Assembly (NCBI RefSeq): GCF_016597815.1
Contig: NZ_VCHA01000003.1
Span: forward strand, 372,001 to 436,000
Direction of reading: 5' to 3'
From: Marinobacter sp. DY40_1A1
GTDB taxonomy: Bacteria; Pseudomonadota; Gammaproteobacteria; Pseudomonadales; Oleiphilaceae
Length of the DNA stretch: 64,000 bases
The notes beneath the pieces are model-generated. The model was not told the origin of the DNA. It was given only the letters and a program-made list of their open reading frames with translations, and did not search any database. The translations under genes and the position numbers were made by a program. Every line of letters starts with the position of its first letter. Position 1 is the stretch's first letter. Of the stretch, positions 28,687-38,038 are shown piece after piece.

Positions 28687-29910
28687 ATGGAGATAATCGA
28701 CGAGGTGTTGCGAATAGGGCCAGGCTTGGCGACAACAATTGGCATTCTGGTGCTGTTCGTGGGCAAGCGGGTGAATGAAAAATTCGCTTTCCTGCGTGAG
28801 TTAAGCATCCCCAAACCCGTCACGGGTGGATTGTTGTTCTCGATACTAGTCGCCACCGTGTACGCAACAACTGGCACGGCGATCGAGTTTGATCTTGCAG
28901 CCAGGGACGCCCTTCTTGTTTATTTTTTCACGACCATCGGTATCAACTCCAGCGTCCACGATTTGCTGTCTGGCGGTAAGCCGCTCGTTATTCTTTTGCT
29001 TATCACAATTGTGTACATGGTCATCCAGAATCTGACTGGCTTGTCCATTGCAGCGCTCTTTGACTTGCCGGGTGCAGTTGGCTTGCTGGGCGGCACGGTA
29101 TCGCTGATAGGCGGTCACGGCACCTCAATTGCCTGGGCCCCAAGGATTGCGGAAGACTACGGTGTAGTGAATGCCATGGAAATCGGTATTGCCTGTGCAA
29201 CCTTCGGACTGATTCTGGCGAGCCTGATGGGGGGCCCAATTGCCAGGTTCCTGATCGCCCGGTACAAGCTCACGCCCGACAAGGCTGATGCGCTCACTGT
29301 GGGGATGCCTGAAGAGAAAGGTGGGGGAATGATCGATTCCATGGGCTTTCTAGACGCCATCTTCGCTATCCACCTGAGCATATTTTTCGGGTTAATTCTG
29401 AACGGCTTGCTGGAAGCACAGGGGCTCGAATTGCCCCTGTTTGTTTCATGCCTGTTCTCCGGGCTGCTCATTACCAATCTGATCCCTGCCAATTTCCCCC
29501 GCTTCAGCGGAATGCGCTGGCCCAGTCGCACACCCTCCATGGCATTGATCGCCGAGATGGCACTGGGAACATTCCTGGCTATGTCGCTCATGAGCATGCA
29601 GCTATGGACATTGGTCGATCTGGCGGGGCCCATTTTTACTATTCTCGCGATTCAATTCGCAATTGCAGTGGCCATCAACATATTTGTTGTCTTCCCATTA
29701 ATGGGCCGCACCTACGACGCCGCTGTGGTGTGCGCCGGTTTCGGGGGCATTTCTCTGGGCTCGACACCTACCGCCATGGCCAACATGTCTGCGGTGACAC
29801 AGAGGTACGGCGCCTCTCACCTGGCCTTTGTTATCGTGCCTCTGGTGTGTGCGTTTTTTATTGACCTGGCCAATGCATTGATGATCCCCTTCTTCTTGAA
29901 CAGCTTATAG
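28687..29910 (+). CDS. gltS: Sodium/glutamate symporter GltS
   Basis: Inner-membrane carrier of 407 residues with two inverted halves of about five helices each. The glycine-rich family loops are visible: GTVSLIGGHGTSIAWAP in the first half and CAGFGGISLGSTPTAMANM in the second, the two re-entrant substrate-binding regions. It imports glutamate with sodium. It lies 124 bp after the DUF6868 gene, with a weak CTGGAAG ribosome-binding site. Confidence 0.93.
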   Translation: MEIIDEVLRIGPGLATTIGILVLFVGKRVNEKFAFLRELSIPKPVTGGLLFSILVATVYATTGTAIEFDLAARDALLVYFFTTIGINSSVHDLLSGGKPLVILLLITIVYMVIQNLTGLSIAALFDLPGAVGLLGGTVSLIGGHGTSIAWAPRIAEDYGVVNAMEIGIACATFGLILASLMGGPIARFLIARYKLTPDKADALTVGMPEEKGGGMIDSMGFLDAIFAIHLSIFFGLILNGLLEAQGLELPLFVSCLFSGLLITNLIPANFPRFSGMRWPSRTPSMALIAEMALGTFLAMSLMSMQLWTLVDLAGPIFTILAIQFAIAVAINIFVVFPLMGRTYDAAVVCAGFGGISLGSTPTAMANMSAVTQRYGASHLAFVIVPLVCAFFIDLANALMIPFFLNSL

Positions 29911-30148
29911 CCGCTGGATTCGGGTGCTTGGCGTACGGGCTGATTTCCCTTTGGGACAACTCCGTCCAGCCAGACGACCATCTCTGGCATAAACAATAGT
30001 CTTGCCAGGCTGTAGTCGATCACACCCGTGCCTGCGATATCCTCAATCAGCCATTCGCGCCCCACCTATTGCGAGAATTCTCCTGCGCCATGGCGACTCC
30101 TCCCAATGCCAGGAATAACGTGAGACATGTGGTCACAATGGACTTCAT
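29911..30148 (-). pseudogene. Decayed META/HslJ-like exported protein gene
   Basis: A clear start with signal peptide (MKSIVTTCLTLFLALGGVAMAQ, from 30148) stops after 33 codons at 30047. Shifting frame then gives REWLIEDIAGTGVID (from about 30064), which resembles the opening of META domains, and a second shift near 29970 gives DGRLAGRSCP, like the DGR(V/L)SG-x-GC motif of that fold. After this the frame runs into the 3-prime end of gltS and stops. Reading: a META-domain gene with at least two frameshifts and a lost C-terminus. A functional 33-residue peptide is possible but less likely. Confidence 0.6.
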
Positions 30149-30421
30149 CGTATTGTCCTTATCGCTCTTCCGATGCTTTTCAAAACAGCTTCGCTCAGAA
30201 TCAACAGTGCAGTTCAGTTCAGCCCCGTTCCTGTACACCACCCCCTGCCTTTTCCATTTCGGGCGCAGCCAGTTGAGCCGGGCGGAACAACACATAAACA
30301 TTCAACTAAAAAGCCCAGCGAAAATCCTCCATTGGCATATCAAAGGGCTTGAGGCCACAGACTCTGGTACGCTCCCATACTCATTGCTCTGTGTGTTGTG
30401 CGCAACTTTTATGGCCATTAC
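30149..30421. other. Intergenic stretch without recognised features
   Basis: About 270 bp between the decayed META-like gene and the MFS exporter. It carries no supported gene, hairpin or operator; it presumably contains divergent promoters. Confidence 0.5.
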
Positions 30422-31876
30422 ATGACCGAACTGACCTCCCAGCAAACTACCACCACCGATAGCATCAGCGACTCCGTCCGTTGGCGTGTTCTTTTGGTAT
30501 TGCTCATGGCAATTTTCATGTCGCTGATGAGTGTCAGTGTGATTAACGTGGCCCTGGCCTCGATCCAGCAAGGGCTGGATGCCAGCCAGTCTGATATCCA
30601 GTGGGTGCTGTCCGGTTATGCACTCACCTTTGGCGTGGTGCTGGTAAGTGCGGGCCGCGCCGGGGATCTGATGGGGCGCGGCGGCTTTTTTATTCTTGGC
30701 GTTGCCATATTCACCCTCGCCTCGGTTGCCGCAGGTCTGGCACCGGATGCGGATTGGCTTAACGCGGCGCGTTTTGTTCAGGGTGTTGGTTCGGGGTTCC
30801 TGAACCCCCAGGGCATTGGCATGATCCAACAGTATTTTCGGGGCCCTGACCGCGCTCGCGCTTTTGGTTTTTTTGGCACCACAGTGGGTGTATCTGTTGC
30901 CATTGGCCCGGTTCTTGGTGGCATTCTGATTCACCTGGGTGGCCCGGAGATTGGCTGGCGCCTGACGTTCCTTATTAACGTTCCGGTAGGCTTGCTAACC
31001 ATAGCGCTGGCGTTTTTGTGGTTTCCAAGGCCTTTGATACACAAGCCCAAGCTAATGGCACATAAAGGCCTGAGATCGCTGGACCCCATGGGCGCCTTGC
31101 TACTGGGTTTGGGTGTTTTGGCCGTGCTCTACCCCTTTGTTGAATCCCGCTCGAACGGGCTGATGTGGCTGCTGCTTCCCGCGGGACTTCTGCTTTTTTA
31201 CCTCTGGGTACATTGGGAGCGCTGGTATACCCGGCGCGGATACAGCCCCATGGTGGATCTTAAAATCTTTGCCACCTCCAGCTACCGTAATGGCAGTGTC
31301 ATAATGTTTCTGTATTTCTTGGGCATGACCAGTGTCTGGGTACTGATCCCCTTGTACGCACAGCAGGGTGTTGGCTTTTCAGCATTTGAAGCCGGCATGA
31401 TCGGCATCCCCTCGGCACTGCTCTCTGCCTGGTCCTCCAACTGGGCCGGAAAGCGAGTCAACCACTACGGTCGCAAGGTTGTCATTGGCGGATTGATGTT
31501 TGCTGTTTTCGGATTGCTGTCCAGTATCGCGGTGGTGCTATTGCATCAGCATCTGGGCGTGAGTATCTGGTGGTTGCTGTTGTCGCTGGCCTTTTTTGGC
31601 CTTGGCCAGGGCTCGGTGATCAGCCCAAACCAAACGCTCACCCTTGCTGAGGTGCCGCTCGCCTATGCAGGCAGCTCCGGAGCCATCATGCAAACAGGGC
31701 AACGTATCGGCACCTCTGTAGGGATTGCGATCATTACAGCCATTGTGTTCGCCCTGCGCCCTTACAGCTCATGGCACACGGCAGTGAGCCTTGGGTTGCT
31801 GACGATCACGTTGATCACTCTGCTAGCATTAGCCATGGCTTTTAAGGACTTACGCGACCGGCGCGCGCAGAACTAG
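30422..31876 (+). CDS. MFS transporter, DHA2 (EmrB/QacA) family
   Basis: Inner-membrane drug/proton antiporter of 484 residues with 14 predicted helices. The DHA2 motifs are visible: D/N-rich helix 1 (MSVSVINVALASIQQGL), motif A-like SAGRAGDLMGRGGFF after helix 2, and motif C-like GPVLGGILIHLGGPEIGWRLTFLINVPVG. Substrate is unknown. The ATG at 30422 gives a normal N-terminus; no convincing ribosome-binding site is seen, and an alternative GTG lies at 30398. No membrane-fusion partner gene is next to it. Confidence 0.88.
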   Translation: MTELTSQQTTTTDSISDSVRWRVLLVLLMAIFMSLMSVSVINVALASIQQGLDASQSDIQWVLSGYALTFGVVLVSAGRAGDLMGRGGFFILGVAIFTLASVAAGLAPDADWLNAARFVQGVGSGFLNPQGIGMIQQYFRGPDRARAFGFFGTTVGVSVAIGPVLGGILIHLGGPEIGWRLTFLINVPVGLLTIALAFLWFPRPLIHKPKLMAHKGLRSLDPMGALLLGLGVLAVLYPFVESRSNGLMWLLLPAGLLLFYLWVHWERWYTRRGYSPMVDLKIFATSSYRNGSVIMFLYFLGMTSVWVLIPLYAQQGVGFSAFEAGMIGIPSALLSAWSSNWAGKRVNHYGRKVVIGGLMFAVFGLLSSIAVVLLHQHLGVSIWWLLLSLAFFGLGQGSVISPNQTLTLAEVPLAYAGSSGAIMQTGQRIGTSVGIAIITAIVFALRPYSSWHTAVSLGLLTITLITLLALAMAFKDLRDRRAQN

Positions 31877-31938
31877 CGGTTGGCCGCAACCGCAGCAGCA
31901 GGCACTATAAAGACAGTCAAACAACTCTGAGGCATGTC

Positions 31939-33414
31939 GTGACACTATCCAGTGATGATGATTTTATTGTAGTGACCACCCCTGAAGCGGCAGTTGATCG
32001 CCTTGCCGCCCTGTACGAACAAGCCACAAGCGCACTGCGCTCGGCGCTGCAGCAGTACCTTGTTGACCGCCAGCTTCCGCAGGACTCCCACTGCGCCTTT
32101 CGCTATCCCGAACTGCGACTGACTTATCGAGCTCAAGGCGAGGCACCCAGCAGCATACGTGCTTACGCGCGGCTGCAAGAGCCCGGCGTTTACAGCATTA
32201 CGGTGACTCAGCCAGAGGCCTTCAGGCGTTATCTGGAGAGCCAACTGAACCATATTATGAGGGACTTCACTGTTGTTCTGGAGGTGGGTTGGAGCCAGGT
32301 CAACATTCCCTACCCTTATGTTGTTGAGCAAGGCGACGAGCTGGGCTCTTCGGGCATCACTGCCCGCGAACTTTCCCAGGTATTTCCGAGTACCGATTTG
32401 TCCGCCACCAGCGATGGCACCGCCGACGGCCTGCACGACTGGCAAGCGCTTGAGCAATTGCCGTTATCCCTGTTTGATGCCGCGCGAACGGATTTTTCAT
32501 TACGCCGGCTTGTGCATTACACGGGCAGCGACTGGAAGCATGTGCAGCCATGGATATTGCTGACCAACTACCATCGTTATGTTGACCAGTTTATTCGCCA
32601 TGGGCTGGATATGCTGCAGGGCAACTCACGCTTTCAGAGCATGGTATTGCCCGGAAATGTGGTGATTGAACGGGGTATGCCCGCAGATGAAATGCAGGCG
32701 CTTGTGGACTCAGTGGTCTGGCACAGGTTCCAGATGCCAGCCTACCATCTGAAGGCCGCCGAGCCCGGCCAGGGTATTACCTTGGTAAACATTGGCGTGG
32801 GGCCTTCCAACGCCAAAAACATTACCGATCACCTCGCTGTAACGCGCCCGCACTGCTGGCTGATGATTGGCCATTGCGGTGGACTGCGGCAGTCGCAGGT
32901 CATTGGTGACTATGTGCTGGCCCATGCCTATATGCGCCGCGACGGCATTCTTGACCGGGTACTGCCACCGAATATTCCTCTACCTGCGTTAGCCGAAGTG
33001 CAGCAAGTGTTGCAGCAGGCCGCGGCAGAGATAACCGGTGACGAAGGTGACACCCTCCGGCGGCGACTGCGTACCGGTACGGTATTAACCTACGATGATC
33101 GTAACTGGGAACTGCGCTGGGCCCAGGAGCGCTCACAGATCAACCTGGCCCGCGCTATCGCGGTCGATATGGAGAGCGGCACCATCGCTGCGCAGGGTTA
33201 TCGGTTCCGCGTACCTTACGGCACCTTGCTATGTGTCAGTGACAAACCACTGCACAGCGAGATCAAGTTACCCGGGGCAGCCGGAGCTTTCTACGAGAGT
33301 GCGGTTACCCAACATTTGCATATCGGCATCCGCGCTCTGGAACTGATGCGCAGTGAGCGTTACACACTGCACTCGCGCAAGCTGCGTAGCTTTGACGAGC
33401 CACCGTTCCGGTAA
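31939..33414 (+). CDS. amn: AMP nucleosidase
   Basis: Cytoplasmic enzyme of 491 residues that hydrolyses AMP to adenine and ribose 5-phosphate. It has the Amn-specific N-terminal domain (about 1-190; AVDRLAALYEQATSALRSAL) and a nucleoside phosphorylase-like catalytic domain (about 250-490) with NIGVGPSNAKNITDHLAVTRPHCWLMIGHCGGLR and AVDMESGTIAAQGYRFRVPYGTLLCVSD. The start is a GTG at 31939. It ends 13 bp from the convergent yjbQ gene. Confidence 0.94.
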   Translation: MTLSSDDDFIVVTTPEAAVDRLAALYEQATSALRSALQQYLVDRQLPQDSHCAFRYPELRLTYRAQGEAPSSIRAYARLQEPGVYSITVTQPEAFRRYLESQLNHIMRDFTVVLEVGWSQVNIPYPYVVEQGDELGSSGITARELSQVFPSTDLSATSDGTADGLHDWQALEQLPLSLFDAARTDFSLRRLVHYTGSDWKHVQPWILLTNYHRYVDQFIRHGLDMLQGNSRFQSMVLPGNVVIERGMPADEMQALVDSVVWHRFQMPAYHLKAAEPGQGITLVNIGVGPSNAKNITDHLAVTRPHCWLMIGHCGGLRQSQVIGDYVLAHAYMRRDGILDRVLPPNIPLPALAEVQQVLQQAAAEITGDEGDTLRRRLRTGTVLTYDDRNWELRWAQERSQINLARAIAVDMESGTIAAQGYRFRVPYGTLLCVSDKPLHSEIKLPGAAGAFYESAVTQHLHIGIRALELMRSERYTLHSRKLRSFDEPPFR

Positions 33415-33427
33415 ATACGAGTCGCGG

Positions 33428-33853
33428 CTACCAGCGCCCCTGCAGCGTAGCCACAATCCGACGGCCATCGGCTTTATCTCTGTGCTCACAGAGATAAAGC
33501 CCCTGCCAGGTTCCCAGCGCCAGGCGCCCATGGTTAACGGGCAAGGTGAGCGACGGGCCAATAAGAACGTTCTTGATATGGGCCGGCATGTCGTCTGGCC
33601 CTTCTAATACATGCTCATAGTGCGGCGCCCTTTCGGGCACCATCACATTGAAGTGACGCTCCAGATCTCCGCGCACGTCCGGGTCAGCGTTTTCGCTTAC
33701 CGCCAGCGAAGCCGATGTGTGCTGGATAAACAGGTGCAGCAGCCCCACTTCGCAGTTGGTCATGTCCGGTGCCTGCGCGAGGATTTCATTAGTTACCAGA
33801 TGAAACCCTCTGGGCAAAGGCGCCAGGTCAACGAATGTCTGATGCCAGATCAT
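33428..33853 (-). CDS. yjbQ: YjbQ family protein
   Basis: A 141-residue protein of the YjbQ/UPF0047 family, with conserved histidines and acidic residues in LLHLFIQHTSASLAVSENADPDVRGDLE, the HYEH segment and LALGTWQGLYLCEHRD. Some members show weak thiamine-phosphate synthase activity in vitro; the true role is unsettled. GGAG precedes the ATG. It is the last gene of the minus-strand run that includes RimK, 15 bp after the AstE-like gene. Its 3-prime coding part contains a perfect 14-bp inverted repeat. Confidence 0.9.
   Translation of the reverse strand: MIWHQTFVDLAPLPRGFHLVTNEILAQAPDMTNCEVGLLHLFIQHTSASLAVSENADPDVRGDLERHFNVMVPERAPHYEHVLEGPDDMPAHIKNVLIGPSLTLPVNHGRLALGTWQGLYLCEHRDKADGRRIVATLQGRW
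33470..33501. repeat. Perfect 14-bp inverted repeat inside yjbQ
   Basis: GGCTTTATCTCTGT and its exact reverse complement flank a 4-base loop (GCTC). It lies within the coding sequence for the conserved YjbQ C-terminus (CEHRDKADG), 56 bp beyond the stop of the convergent amn gene. It may act as a 3-prime hairpin for amn transcripts; no T-run follows on either strand. Confidence 0.7.
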
Positions 33854-33868
33854 GGCAGCTCCTTCGGT

Positions 33869-34933
33869 TTATTTCTGCAGTTCATCCCATGGGTGCATGG
33901 GCACAACTGCTTCACTCACTTCCGTCTCAAATGAGCTGCGGAAGTAATCCATAGCCTTCTCTGCTTCGTTAAGCTCGTCAAATCGGGCTATGTGATAAAT
34001 GGCTTCACCTTCGTTAACCAACGGCAAATTGTTTACACAAATAACAATGCCTGAGCAAGGTGACACAATCGCCGTTTCGGATTCGCCAAAGGGATCCGCC
34101 ACCATGGCCAGCTTCTGACCTTTACGCACTTTCTGGCCAAGCTTTGCCACCGGCCGCATGATGCCATCAATCTCTGCCCTCACCCATTGGGAGCTGGCCG
34201 CAATTTCCGAGCGTTTTTTCAATGTTGCGCGCCCCTTCCGTGGCGGAACCATTTCGAGTTCGCGCATCACTCGCATCACACCTTTTACACCACTACCGAT
34301 AACCACATCGTCAAAGCGCAAGGCTTCGCCGCCTTCATAGGTAATAACGGGGATATCCAGCGAGTCAGCATAAGCACGCAAACTGCCTTCCCGGAGGCCT
34401 GCATCAATAATCACCGGTGCCGCAAATGCTTCCGCCATGCGTGCAGTTTCGGGGTTCTTCAGCTCAGCCCGCACCTGCGGCAGGTTGAAGCGGTGGATAG
34501 CGCCCGTGTGCAAATCGATAATATGCGTCACGTGCTCCATTATTTGTGTGCGCAGAAGGTAAGCAATACGACCGCCAAGGGAGCCTCTTTCGCTACCAGG
34601 AAAGCAGCGGTTCAGGTCGCGCCTGTCAGGCAGGTAACGGGTACGGTGCACAAATCCAAAGATGTTCACGATGGGCACGGCGATCAAGGTTCCGCGCAAA
34701 TTGCGAAGCGCCGAATTGGTGAGCACACGGCGCACAATTTCCACACCAGCGATCTCATCACCATGTATGGCGCCACACACCATGAGTACCGGGCCATCGC
34801 GGCGCCCATGTACAATTTCCACGGGTATATGCAAAGGCGTGTGGGTATAAAGCTTCGCAATTGGAATTTCCACTTGTTGCCGGGTACCAGGCTTTACCTG
34901 CACTCCAGCCATCTCAAAGGGCGCTCGCGCCAT
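33869..34933 (-). CDS. Succinylglutamate desuccinylase/aspartoacylase family hydrolase
   Basis: A 354-residue zinc hydrolase of the M14-like AstE/aspartoacylase family. Zinc ligands are visible in CGAIHGDEIAGVE (HxxE) and in HIIDLHTGA, with the RRDLNRCFPG segment typical of the family. The C-terminal 80 residues form a biotinyl/lipoyl-like beta fold (VAKLGQKVRKGQKLAMVADPFG), seen in many non-AstE members. It removes an acyl group from an amino compound; the substrate is unknown. It lies 3 bp after rimK, so the substrate may be related to RimK products. Confidence 0.88.
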   Translation of the reverse strand: MARAPFEMAGVQVKPGTRQQVEIPIAKLYTHTPLHIPVEIVHGRRDGPVLMVCGAIHGDEIAGVEIVRRVLTNSALRNLRGTLIAVPIVNIFGFVHRTRYLPDRRDLNRCFPGSERGSLGGRIAYLLRTQIMEHVTHIIDLHTGAIHRFNLPQVRAELKNPETARMAEAFAAPVIIDAGLREGSLRAYADSLDIPVITYEGGEALRFDDVVIGSGVKGVMRVMRELEMVPPRKGRATLKKRSEIAASSQWVRAEIDGIMRPVAKLGQKVRKGQKLAMVADPFGESETAIVSPCSGIVICVNNLPLVNEGEAIYHIARFDELNEAEKAMDYFRSSFETEVSEAVVPMHPWDELQK

Positions 34934-34936
34934 CGA

Positions 34937-35842
34937 TTATCCTCTGCCTTTGGTTTTGGTGCGCCAGGGCGCTTGGTTTTTTTCAATCCAGTTCAAAATC
35001 ATGCCCGCTACGTTTTTGCCGGTAGCGTTTTCTATACCTTCCAATCCCGGTGAGGAGTTAACTTCCATCACCAGCGGCCCACGGCTTGAACGCAGCAAAT
35101 CCACACCCGCCACGTTCAGGCCCATGGCTTTTGCGGCGGTAATGGCCGTTTTGCGCTCCTCCGGCGTGATACGAACCAAAGAGGCACTGCCCCCACGATG
35201 CAAATTGGAGCGGAACTCACCCTCGGCACCCTGGCGCTTCATAGCGGCAATAACCTTGTCGCCAATCACGAAGCAGCGAATATCTGCACCGCCAGCTTCC
35301 TTGATAAACTCTTGCACAAGGATGTCGGCCTTGAGGCCCATGAAGGCTTCAATCACACTTTCCGCCGCGGTGCGGGTTTCCGCCAGCACAACACCAATAC
35401 CCTGAGTGCCCTGCAAAAGTTTGATCACCACGGGCGCACCACCCACCATTTTCAACAGTTCGGGCACGTTGTCCGGCTTGTTGGCAAAACCGGTTATGGG
35501 CATACCCACGCCTTTACGGGCCAGCAGCTGAAGAGAGCGCAACTTGTCTCGCGAACGAGTGATGGCAACCGACTCGTTCACCGGGAAGGTTCCCATCATT
35601 TCAAACTGGCGCAGAACCGCTGTGCCATAGAAGGTAACGGATGCCCCGATTCGGGGAATAATCACGTCGAAATTTTCCAGCACTTCTTCGTGATAGTGAA
35701 TTTTCGGGTTGGCGGATGTGATGTTCATGGAACAGTGCAGGCAATCAATCACCTTCACTTCATGGCCACGGTTAACGCCTTCTTCCACCAGACGACGGGT
35801 TGAATACAAATGCCGGTTACGGGACAGAACTGCAATTTTCAT
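34937..35842 (-). CDS. rimK: RimK-family glutamate ligase (ribosomal protein S6 modification)
   Basis: ATP-grasp enzyme of 301 residues that adds glutamates to the C-terminus of ribosomal protein S6 and can make poly-alpha-glutamate in characterised relatives. The start [21 protein letters not shown], the ATP-grasp core ([19 protein letters not shown]) and the metal-binding [14 protein letters not shown] are all typical. It overlaps the upstream zinc-protease gene by 4 bp. In Pseudomonas rimK forms an operon with rimA and rimB; here a rimB-like gene is present and no rimA is seen. Confidence 0.94.
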   Translation of the reverse strand: MKIAVLSRNRHLYSTRRLVEEGVNRGHEVKVIDCLHCSMNITSANPKIHYHEEVLENFDVIIPRIGASVTFYGTAVLRQFEMMGTFPVNESVAITRSRDKLRSLQLLARKGVGMPITGFANKPDNVPELLKMVGGAPVVIKLLQGTQGIGVVLAETRTAAESVIEAFMGLKADILVQEFIKEAGGADIRCFVIGDKVIAAMKRQGAEGEFRSNLHRGGSASLVRITPEERKTAITAAKAMGLNVAGVDLLRSSRGPLVMEVNSSPGLEGIENATGKNVAGMILNWIEKNQAPWRTKTKGRG

Positions 35843-36336
35843 TTTTCAGGCCTTAAAGCCGGTTCCCCGGCGAGATAGGAAGCTTCAGGATATATCATGG
35901 ATCGGCCCTCCATCGCGGTGCGTCCAATCAGCATACGAAACCGCATGGTATCCCGGTTCGTGAGCGTCATTTCAACGGGCCAGCTTTGGCCACCAATCAC
36001 CAATGTAGTTTCAATCACCAGTCGCAGCTCTTTATGGCCGCCGGAATCCGTTACTTCACGCTCATCAAGCACACGAGCGTCGCATTCCACAACCTGGTGC
36101 ATATCGTTCTGAACCGGGTGCACCCAAAACCGCACTCGACGCTCGCCATCCTGTGTGTAGGGCTCCGTCCGAAAAGTATGGAGGCACGAGGTACGCGCAC
36201 CCGTATCCACTTTTGCCTTGATGCGGTTAATATCCAGATCAGGTAGCGCCACCCACTCCCGCCACCCCAGGCTGATTTTATTTTCAGCAGGTATCGGCTC
36301 CACGGTTTTGAGGGCTTCAACTGTCTTTTTGGACAT
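35839..36336 (-). CDS. RimB-type retropepsin-like zinc protease
   Basis: A 165-residue protein of the RimK/LysX-associated putative ATP-dependent zinc protease family. The retropepsin-like active-site motif D-T-G-A is at 44-47 ([12 protein letters not shown]), preceded by [11 protein letters not shown] and followed by [15 protein letters not shown]. In Pseudomonas the RimB homologue acts together with RimK on S6. It overlaps rimK by 4 bp and the MscS gene by 20 bp, so all three are likely co-translated. Confidence 0.9.
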   Translation of the reverse strand: MSKKTVEALKTVEPIPAENKISLGWREWVALPDLDINRIKAKVDTGARTSCLHTFRTEPYTQDGERRVRFWVHPVQNDMHQVVECDARVLDEREVTDSGGHKELRLVIETTLVIGGQSWPVEMTLTNRDTMRFRMLIGRTAMEGRSMIYPEASYLAGEPALRPEK

Positions 36337-37204
36337 CCAATTGTTCCTTTTCAGTGACTTTTTCCGGCGCCATTAATTGCACCCGGAACGGCTCGGAGTG
36401 GCTGCCAGCATAGATGCTGGTATGAGGGAAAGGTATCTCTATACCCGCCTTATCCAGCGTTTTCTTTATAGCAACGAGCATACCGCTTTTACCTTCAAGC
36501 ACCTTGTCTTTGGGTACCCAGAAAGAAAACTGCAAATCTATCGAGGACGGGCCAAATGCGGTAACCAGCACCAGGGCTTTGGGCTCCTCCAGACAAACAG
36601 GATTCTTTTCTGCCAGCTCCAGAAGTAGCTTTTCTACCTTCTCAGCATCTTCAGCATAGGCAATACCCACCTGAAGGTCGATTCTGCGAATAGGGAAACG
36701 TGAGCGGTTAACAACAGGCGTCTTGATCAAGGTTTCATTGGGAATACGCACATAAAGGTTATCCCGGGTGCGCAGTTTTACACTCAGCATATCGATTCCC
36801 ACCACTTCACCCATGGTTTTTTCCACCTCAATGAAATCGCCAATTTCAAAGGGCTTTTCAACAAGCAGGAACAAACCGCTGATCATATTTGAGGCAGACG
36901 TTTGCGATGCAAAACCAATGGCCACAGTCAGAATACCGGCCGCGCCCAATACCACATCCAGCGAGAACCCAGCCTCCCTGAGCGCCGCAACGCCAAACAA
37001 TAAAAAGATAACGTAGAACACCAGCCGCCGAACCATAACGGTGTGGTGCCGGGAAGTGCGCTTGGCCATCACCTTTGACACACTGCGCGCTGCCAAGGAT
37101 GCGAGAACAATACCCAGCAACATCAAAAAGCCAGCGCTGATCCACTGCCCCCAAGCTATATCGGTAAACACACTCATTGCCCCTGTTTTCAGCTCTTCAG
37201 TCAC
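36317..37204 (-). CDS. MscS-family mechanosensitive channel
   Basis: Small-conductance mechanosensitive channel of 295 residues: three N-terminal helices (about 18-38, 60-80, 85-105), the pore-lining TM3 (GAAGILTVAIGFASQTSASNMISGLFLLVEKPFEIGD), the beta domain and a C-terminal alpha/beta domain. It would release solutes on hypo-osmotic shock. The start is a GTG at 37204 after GGGG; an ATG at 37177 is an alternative. Its place in the RimK run, overlapping the protease gene by 20 bp, is unusual. Confidence 0.92.
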   Translation of the reverse strand: MTEELKTGAMSVFTDIAWGQWISAGFLMLLGIVLASLAARSVSKVMAKRTSRHHTVMVRRLVFYVIFLLFGVAALREAGFSLDVVLGAAGILTVAIGFASQTSASNMISGLFLLVEKPFEIGDFIEVEKTMGEVVGIDMLSVKLRTRDNLYVRIPNETLIKTPVVNRSRFPIRRIDLQVGIAYAEDAEKVEKLLLELAEKNPVCLEEPKALVLVTAFGPSSIDLQFSFWVPKDKVLEGKSGMLVAIKKTLDKAGIEIPFPHTSIYAGSHSEPFRVQLMAPEKVTEKEQLDVQKDS

Positions 37205-37228
37205 AGCTGTTACCCCGTTGAATGCGCA

Positions 37229-38038
37229 TCAGCCAAACACCCGGTCAATAGCTCGTACCAGCCGCCCTTTGGCTGGTTTCTCCCGGGCTGGAGCCACTTT
37301 CACGCACGGCCCGGCCGCCACGAGCAAAGCTTCATCCACATGCAGACTTGCAGAGTTCATATCCGTTGCCACTTCCACTACCACACCGGGTGTCCATAAC
37401 TGGCCTCGCTCATTCAGATGCAATGACAGCAATGGCGTAGGCAAGCTGAAGCGCTCCAATACCAAAGGCTCTGTTCTGCGGTTAATGATGGTAACCGGAG
37501 TAGTTGCTCGCCACGGCCGTTTCGGCAAGGCATCCAACACCAACCGACCAAAACTTGACGACGAATAGCACAGTTCACCTTCCATCGTATTCCTGCCCAC
37601 CCAGGTAAATGAGGGTGCCGCCAGCGGTACTTCAGTAAGGAGAGTCTGGCTCGCGCCGGCGCATATTTTCATCCAGACAACGGTTCCCACGTAAATAGTA
37701 CAGCGTGCGCCGCCAGGGATGGTTAGCGGATGATAGGGGCGAATGACGGTTGGAAGGTTAGCCACCGCAGGTATAAAAGTGACCACTGACGAATCTCCTT
37801 GCCTGATAAATCGCTGCAGAGATACGCTTGTTTGCGGCAGTTGGTGGCCTATGGATTCTGTCCAGCCCACCGGGTCAGTCTCGGGCGCCCGTGTTTCAGA
37901 ACGCACCTGCCATTCCTTATCCAGAAGTGTAACCCACACCCGAACATGCCCAAGCTTGTGATGCTGGGTTTGGCCAGAGGCCAGCTCGTAGGGCTGAGCC
38001 CATACGCCGTCGCGCCGACTGTCAGTTTGTGTGCTCAT
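37229..38038 (-). CDS. Uncharacterised protein, probable DUF432
   Basis: A 269-residue soluble protein, rich in beta-strand-like stretches, which I assign tentatively to DUF432 (PRPYHPLTIPGG-like centre and CTIYVGTVVWMKICAG). I recall DUF432 genes beside mechanosensitive channels, as here, where MscS begins 24 bp downstream. Function unknown. The ATG at 38038 with upstream GGAGA is preferred over an earlier in-frame codon at 38095. It is the first gene of the six-gene minus-strand run and diverges from the photolyase. Confidence 0.6.
   Translation of the reverse strand: MSTQTDSRRDGVWAQPYELASGQTQHHKLGHVRVWVTLLDKEWQVRSETRAPETDPVGWTESIGHQLPQTSVSLQRFIRQGDSSVVTFIPAVANLPTVIRPYHPLTIPGGARCTIYVGTVVWMKICAGASQTLLTEVPLAAPSFTWVGRNTMEGELCYSSSSFGRLVLDALPKRPWRATTPVTIINRRTEPLVLERFSLPTPLLSLHLNERGQLWTPGVVVEVATDMNSASLHVDEALLVAAGPCVKVAPAREKPAKGRLVRAIDRVFG

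Noticed and set aside
30302..30934. A 210-residue minus-strand frame
   Set aside because: It is antisense to the 5-prime part of the MFS exporter gene and has low-complexity polar composition.
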